Source: an uncultured Oscillospiraceae bacterium
Lineage (GTDB): Bacteria; Bacillota; Clostridia; Oscillospirales; Oscillospiraceae
Assembly (NCBI GenBank): GCA_910587255.1
Contig: CAJUKT010000001.1
Span: 26,478 to 90,477 of the forward strand
Reading direction: 5' to 3'
Length of the DNA: 64,000 nt
The notes below the pieces were generated by a model, which was given only the letters and a program-made list of their open reading frames with translations, searched no databases and was not told where the DNA came from. A program made the translations under genes and the position numbers. Positions 61,714 through 64,000 of the stretch are shown here, piece after piece. The stretch's first letter is position 1; every line of letters begins with the position of its first letter.

Positions 61714-62576
61714 TCCTCCCACCCCACGCTCAACTGCTCCAGTTCCAGCTGCCGTTCCATGGCCTGCTCTACCAGCAGGGCTACATTCGCTTCAATGGTA
61801 GCCAATGTGTTTTGATAGAGCCGCCGAAGGCAGCGGGGATTCCCCTTCTCCTCTGATACTTGGGCCGCCCGGCAGAGCTGACGGACGATAGTGCACACAT
61901 ATGTCCGATCAAGAGCCTTGCCCTCCTTTGTCACAAAAAGCGGTCCTGCAAGCCGGCCCTCCCGGTTGGCGAAGCTTAGAAGCTCATCCCGCAAATACTT
62001 GGGAACCCGCACCAAGGTCTTGATCCCCCTCTGGCTTATGGTGAGCTGGCCCTCCCTCACGGCCTCCACCGTCACCTTGTGCAATTCCTGCACATTCAGC
62101 GGCATGTTGGCAAAGAGCTTTACCAACAGGTAAGCTCGCTCCTTGTCCGTGATCTTGGCTGCCTGAAGCAAGCGGAGGTATTCTGTCCGGGTCAGCTCCG
62201 GCTGTGGGGCAACTTCGACTTCCACTTTCTCTGCCGCCTGAAGTTCCCGACGTCCGATAAACTTCAAAAAGGTGTTGCTGGCGGAAAGAAACCCATTGAC
62301 TGTATTGGCGGCATATCCCTCCTCCAACAGTTGGTTCCGCCAGTGGTCCATAAAGCCCAGCTGGATGGTCTTATCCTCCGGCAAATCAGCATAAAGTCTT
62401 TCTAACTTTTGCCGGTAGCTCTGAAGAGTCCCCTCAGAGTGCCCCTGCGCCTGATAGAACTTCAGGTATTTTTCTATATCCTCCGGATAAATCGTAATGC
62501 CTGGGAGAGGCAGTGCCGTTTTGTGCCGAAGCACGGAGCTTTTTTGAATGGGCCTGTGCCGTTTGACCTGCCCCAT
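61710..62576 (-). CDS. Catalytically degenerate tyrosine-recombinase-like protein, first gene of locus B
   Basis: 288 residues. SAM-like part EKYLKFYQAQGHSEGTLQSY is kept, with LTRTEYLRLLQAAKITDKER in the core. The Arg I box TGIRVSEV reads MPLNVQEL, the HNLRH box reads RCLRR, and the GH box and Tyr nucleophile are absent (LVEQAMERQLELEQLSVGW). Paralog of 45428, with the same losses and the same C-terminal ending. Strong ribosome-binding site GGGGAGGAGCG. Recombination activity is very unlikely; DNA binding or regulation is an inference. Confidence 0.85.
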   Translation of the reverse strand: MGQVKRHRPIQKSSVLRHKTALPLPGITIYPEDIEKYLKFYQAQGHSEGTLQSYRQKLERLYADLPEDKTIQLGFMDHWRNQLLEEGYAANTVNGFLSASNTFLKFIGRRELQAAEKVEVEVAPQPELTRTEYLRLLQAAKITDKERAYLLVKLFANMPLNVQELHKVTVEAVREGQLTISQRGIKTLVRVPKYLRDELLSFANREGRLAGPLFVTKEGKALDRTYVCTIVRQLCRAAQVSEEKGNPRCLRRLYQNTLATIEANVALLVEQAMERQLELEQLSVGWEE

Positions 62577-62610
62577 ATAGCGCTCCTCCCCGCTTACCCG
62601 TCGTATGTTT

Positions 62611-62785
62611 TTGGCTTATAAAGCGTGGGTTGCAGGCCACATTTCCTGTTGCATAATTTCAGGATATGTGATAAAATTACTTACCATAGGCAAGAGTAAG
62701 GCTTACTGTTTATGAAAAACAGCTTTGCCTTGCTCAAAACCATGGCTTATTTTGTGTGGCCTGCAACCCACGCTTTGTTAGCCAA
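62611..62785. promoter_or_regulatory. Invertible promoter segment of capsule locus B
   Basis: A perfect 22-bp inverted repeat (62620-62641 and 62755-62776; begins AAAGCGTGGGTTGCAGGCC), extended outward by TTGGCT/AGCCAA after three mismatches, bounds 113 bases. Inside on the plus strand are TTGCAT (62649-62654), 17-base spacer ending TGA, and TAAAAT (62672-62677). The promoter points away from locus B. The right repeat ends 2 bases from the invertase gene. After inversion the start point would be near 62712, giving a leader of about 135 bases. Confidence 0.75.
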
Positions 62786-62787
62786 CC

Positions 62788-63372
62788 CTACTCCTTACAC
62801 CACCGCTGGAAGGTTCCATGGGCCACACCCAGCCTCTTCGCTGCCGCCCTGCCGCTGATTTCGCCCCGCCGCCAGGCGACCATCACATCCTCGTAGTCCT
62901 CGCCCCGGTCTTTGAACCTCCGCCCGAAGTGGACACCCCTGGCTTTAGCCGCCGCAATCCCTTCCGCCTGCCGCTGGCGGTTGAACTCCCGCTCTGTCTG
63001 CGCCACATAGGACAACAGCTGGAGAACAATATCGGCAATCAGCACGCCTGTGAGGTCCCGGCCCTGGCGGGTGTCCAGCAGAGGCATATCCAGCACCACG
63101 ATGGCCACTCGTTTTTCCCTCGTCAGCAGCCGCCACTGTTCCAGGATTTCATCATAGTTCCGCCCCAGCCGGTCAATGCTCTTGATGACAAGGGTGTCAC
63201 CGGCTTTTAGTTTGCGTACCAGCCGCCGGTATCCGGGGCGGTCAAAATCCTTACCCGATTGCTTGTCCAAGATAACTTTGTCATTTCTAACACCGAATTC
63301 CCGCATGGCGATAATCTGTCGATCCTCATTCTGTTCCTTCGTCGAAACTCGGATGTATCCATATGTGTCCAT
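62788..63372 (-). CDS. Serine recombinase (Hin/Gin-type DNA invertase)
   Basis: 194 residues, the length of DNA invertases. Catalytic Ser in YGYIRVSTKEQNEDRQ (about residue 10), KLKAGDTLVIKSIDRLGRN, YVAQTEREFNRQRQAEGI (long E helix), and a C-terminal HTH (ISGRAAAKRLGVAHGTFQRW). Strong ribosome-binding site AAAGGAGGAG. Located directly beside a perfect inverted repeat holding a promoter, so inversion of that segment is its likely job. Confidence 0.93.
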   Translation of the reverse strand: MDTYGYIRVSTKEQNEDRQIIAMREFGVRNDKVILDKQSGKDFDRPGYRRLVRKLKAGDTLVIKSIDRLGRNYDEILEQWRLLTREKRVAIVVLDMPLLDTRQGRDLTGVLIADIVLQLLSYVAQTEREFNRQRQAEGIAAAKARGVHFGRRFKDRGEDYEDVMVAWRRGEISGRAAAKRLGVAHGTFQRWCKE

Positions 63373-63399
63373 AATGCTCCTCCTTTTTGTAATAGCTTC

Positions 63400-63427
63400 A
63401 TTTTAGGGGAGCTATGGCTGTGTACAA
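63400..63427 (-). promoter_or_regulatory. Promoter of the serine invertase
   Basis: On the minus strand TTGTAC (63422-63427), 16-base spacer and TAAAAT (63400-63405), 28 bases before the invertase start. Confidence 0.5.
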
Positions 63428-63450
63428 TATGAATTTAGTTCAGAGAAAGT

Positions 63451-63489
63451 GAACGCGGCTGCTTTCCGCAACGGGAAGCAACCGCGTTC
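63451..63489. other. Strong hairpin upstream of the invertase
   Basis: GAACGCGG (63451-63458) pairs with CCGCGTTC (63482-63489) and inner GCTT/AAGC continues the stem. No T-run. It may be a terminator-like insulator. Confidence 0.4.
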
Positions 63490-63516
63490 GTAATAATTCT
63501 GGTGGATGATTTTCCT

Positions 63517-63832
63517 CTGCCGTTTCAAAACACCCGTCTCCTTCAAGCAACGTAACATGTCATACTTTGAGGCGGAAGCCGAGAGAAATAATCCGGGAGA
63601 AAGCCCCGTCGATTGGGCATATTGGCAATTTTCAAAGAAGCCCTAATCCATTCCGCTGTCTCCCGGAGCTTTTTCTTTAAGGCAACGCCGCACAATTCGG
63701 CGAGAGCACTCCCCCTCTCAGCCATGATCCGTCAGCTCTTTCACTTTTTTCAGTGCCGCGGCTATCGTCTCGGCCATCGTGTAGTCCCGGTGTTCTCCCA
63801 TTGTCAGCGCCATTTGAAAATGTCGATTTTCG
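63517..63832. repeat. Degenerate copies of the MITE-like repeat
   Basis: The right end GGGCATATTGGCAATTTTCA (63615-63634) matches the 15184 element; a poor left end (GCCGTTTCAAAA) lies near 63520. A further left-end-like piece (TTTGAAAATGTCG) occurs near 63806. No supported gene in the whole stretch 63373-64000. Confidence 0.45.
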
Positions 63833-63870
63833 CCGGAATGGAGTGTCGTTTTTAACAGGGCAGCATACAG

Positions 63871-63993
63871 GTGTTATACAGCCTTAACCACTATCCGACT
63901 TGCCGGTTTGAAGTCCGTCAAGCCCTGATTTATCAGCTTGTTTCAGGCTTGACGGACGAAAACGGCAAGTATAATTATGCAAAGGCTGTACAC
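63871..63993. repeat. Nested palindrome at the window end
   Basis: Three paired arms share one centre: GTCCGTCAAGCC (63913-63924) with GGCTTGACGGAC (63946-63957), ACTTGCCG (63898-63905) with CGGCAAGT (63963-63970), and an outer arm ending ACAGCCTT (63885) with AAGGCTGTACAC (63982-63993). About 120 bases, non-coding. It could be a hairpin MITE or a structured RNA or recombination site. Confidence 0.6.
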
Positions 63994-64000
63994 CATTACC

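Noticed and set aside
62713..62740. A minus-strand promoter inside the locus B segment that would make the drawn orientation ON
   Set aside because: The best match, TTGAGC-17-CATAAA, has 4/6 and 4/6 consensus bases and no extended -10. It is weaker than the plus-strand promoter, though low-level activity cannot be excluded.
1..64000. CRISPR array, rRNA operon, or complete prophage
   Set aside because: No regularly spaced direct repeats, no rRNA sequence and no capsid, tail or terminase genes were seen.

Overview
The window looks like a chromosome segment of a GC-rich anaerobic Firmicute, most likely an Oscillospirales gut Clostridium of the Flavonifractor/Lawsonibacter/Intestinimonas kind. 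This rests on the infC-rpmI-rplT and rpsF-ssb-rpsR operons, addAB instead of recBCD, zinc-type L31, Clostridia-style integrative-element genes (DUF6809, DUF6076, MobP-type relaxase) and Gram-positive TagGH-like exporters. No 16S gene is present, so the genus is an inference.

Region 1 (1-22.2 kb) is GC-rich core genome: a partial hflX, rpmE, addB-addA, infC-rpmI-rplT, a MoxR/DUF58/transglutaminase operon, rpsF-ssb-rpsR, a TVP38-type membrane protein whose leader holds a MITE-like repeat, a complete branched-chain/amino-acid ABC transporter (livJHMGF), an SDR oxidoreductase and tRNA-Val(GAC).

Region 2 (22.2-31.0 kb) looks like an integrative mobilizable element downstream of the tRNA-Val gene: two tandem tyrosine integrases, a DUF6809 protein, a secreted stalk/NlpC-like protein, a relaxase with C-terminal Sel1 repeats, a small relaxosome protein, a candidate oriT with an IncQ-like nick core, an HTH protein, an excisionase-like protein and a divergent DUF6076 protein. 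The far attachment site was not found. A truncated GH3 gene joined to an IS21-type remnant follows (31.1-33.1 kb).

Region 3 (33.1-47.5 kb, capsule locus A) and region 4 (47.7-63.4 kb, capsule locus B) are two polysaccharide/teichoic-acid-like operons on the minus strand. Each has its own TagGH-like exporter, GT2 and GT4 glycosyltransferases and a CDP-glycerol-type phosphotransferase. Locus A adds a TarI-like cytidylyltransferase, an epimerase/dehydratase and an acyltransferase. Locus B adds a full GDP-D-glycero-D-manno-heptose set (gmhA, hddC-gmhB fusion, hddA), a 4,6-dehydratase/reductase pair, and an MBOAT plus AlgX/DHHW O-acetylation pair.

The most notable structure is how both loci begin. 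The first gene of each operon encodes a tyrosine-recombinase-like protein lacking most catalytic residues. Upstream of it lies a short segment bounded by inverted repeats that contains an extended -10 promoter pointing AWAY from the operon, and next to that is an apparently intact recombinase: a tyrosine recombinase at locus A, a Hin-type serine invertase at locus B. I infer two independently invertible promoters giving ON/OFF phase variation of two surface glycans, both drawn here in the OFF orientation, with recombinase-derived non-catalytic proteins leading the operons. The window ends in degenerate MITE copies and a long nested palindrome.
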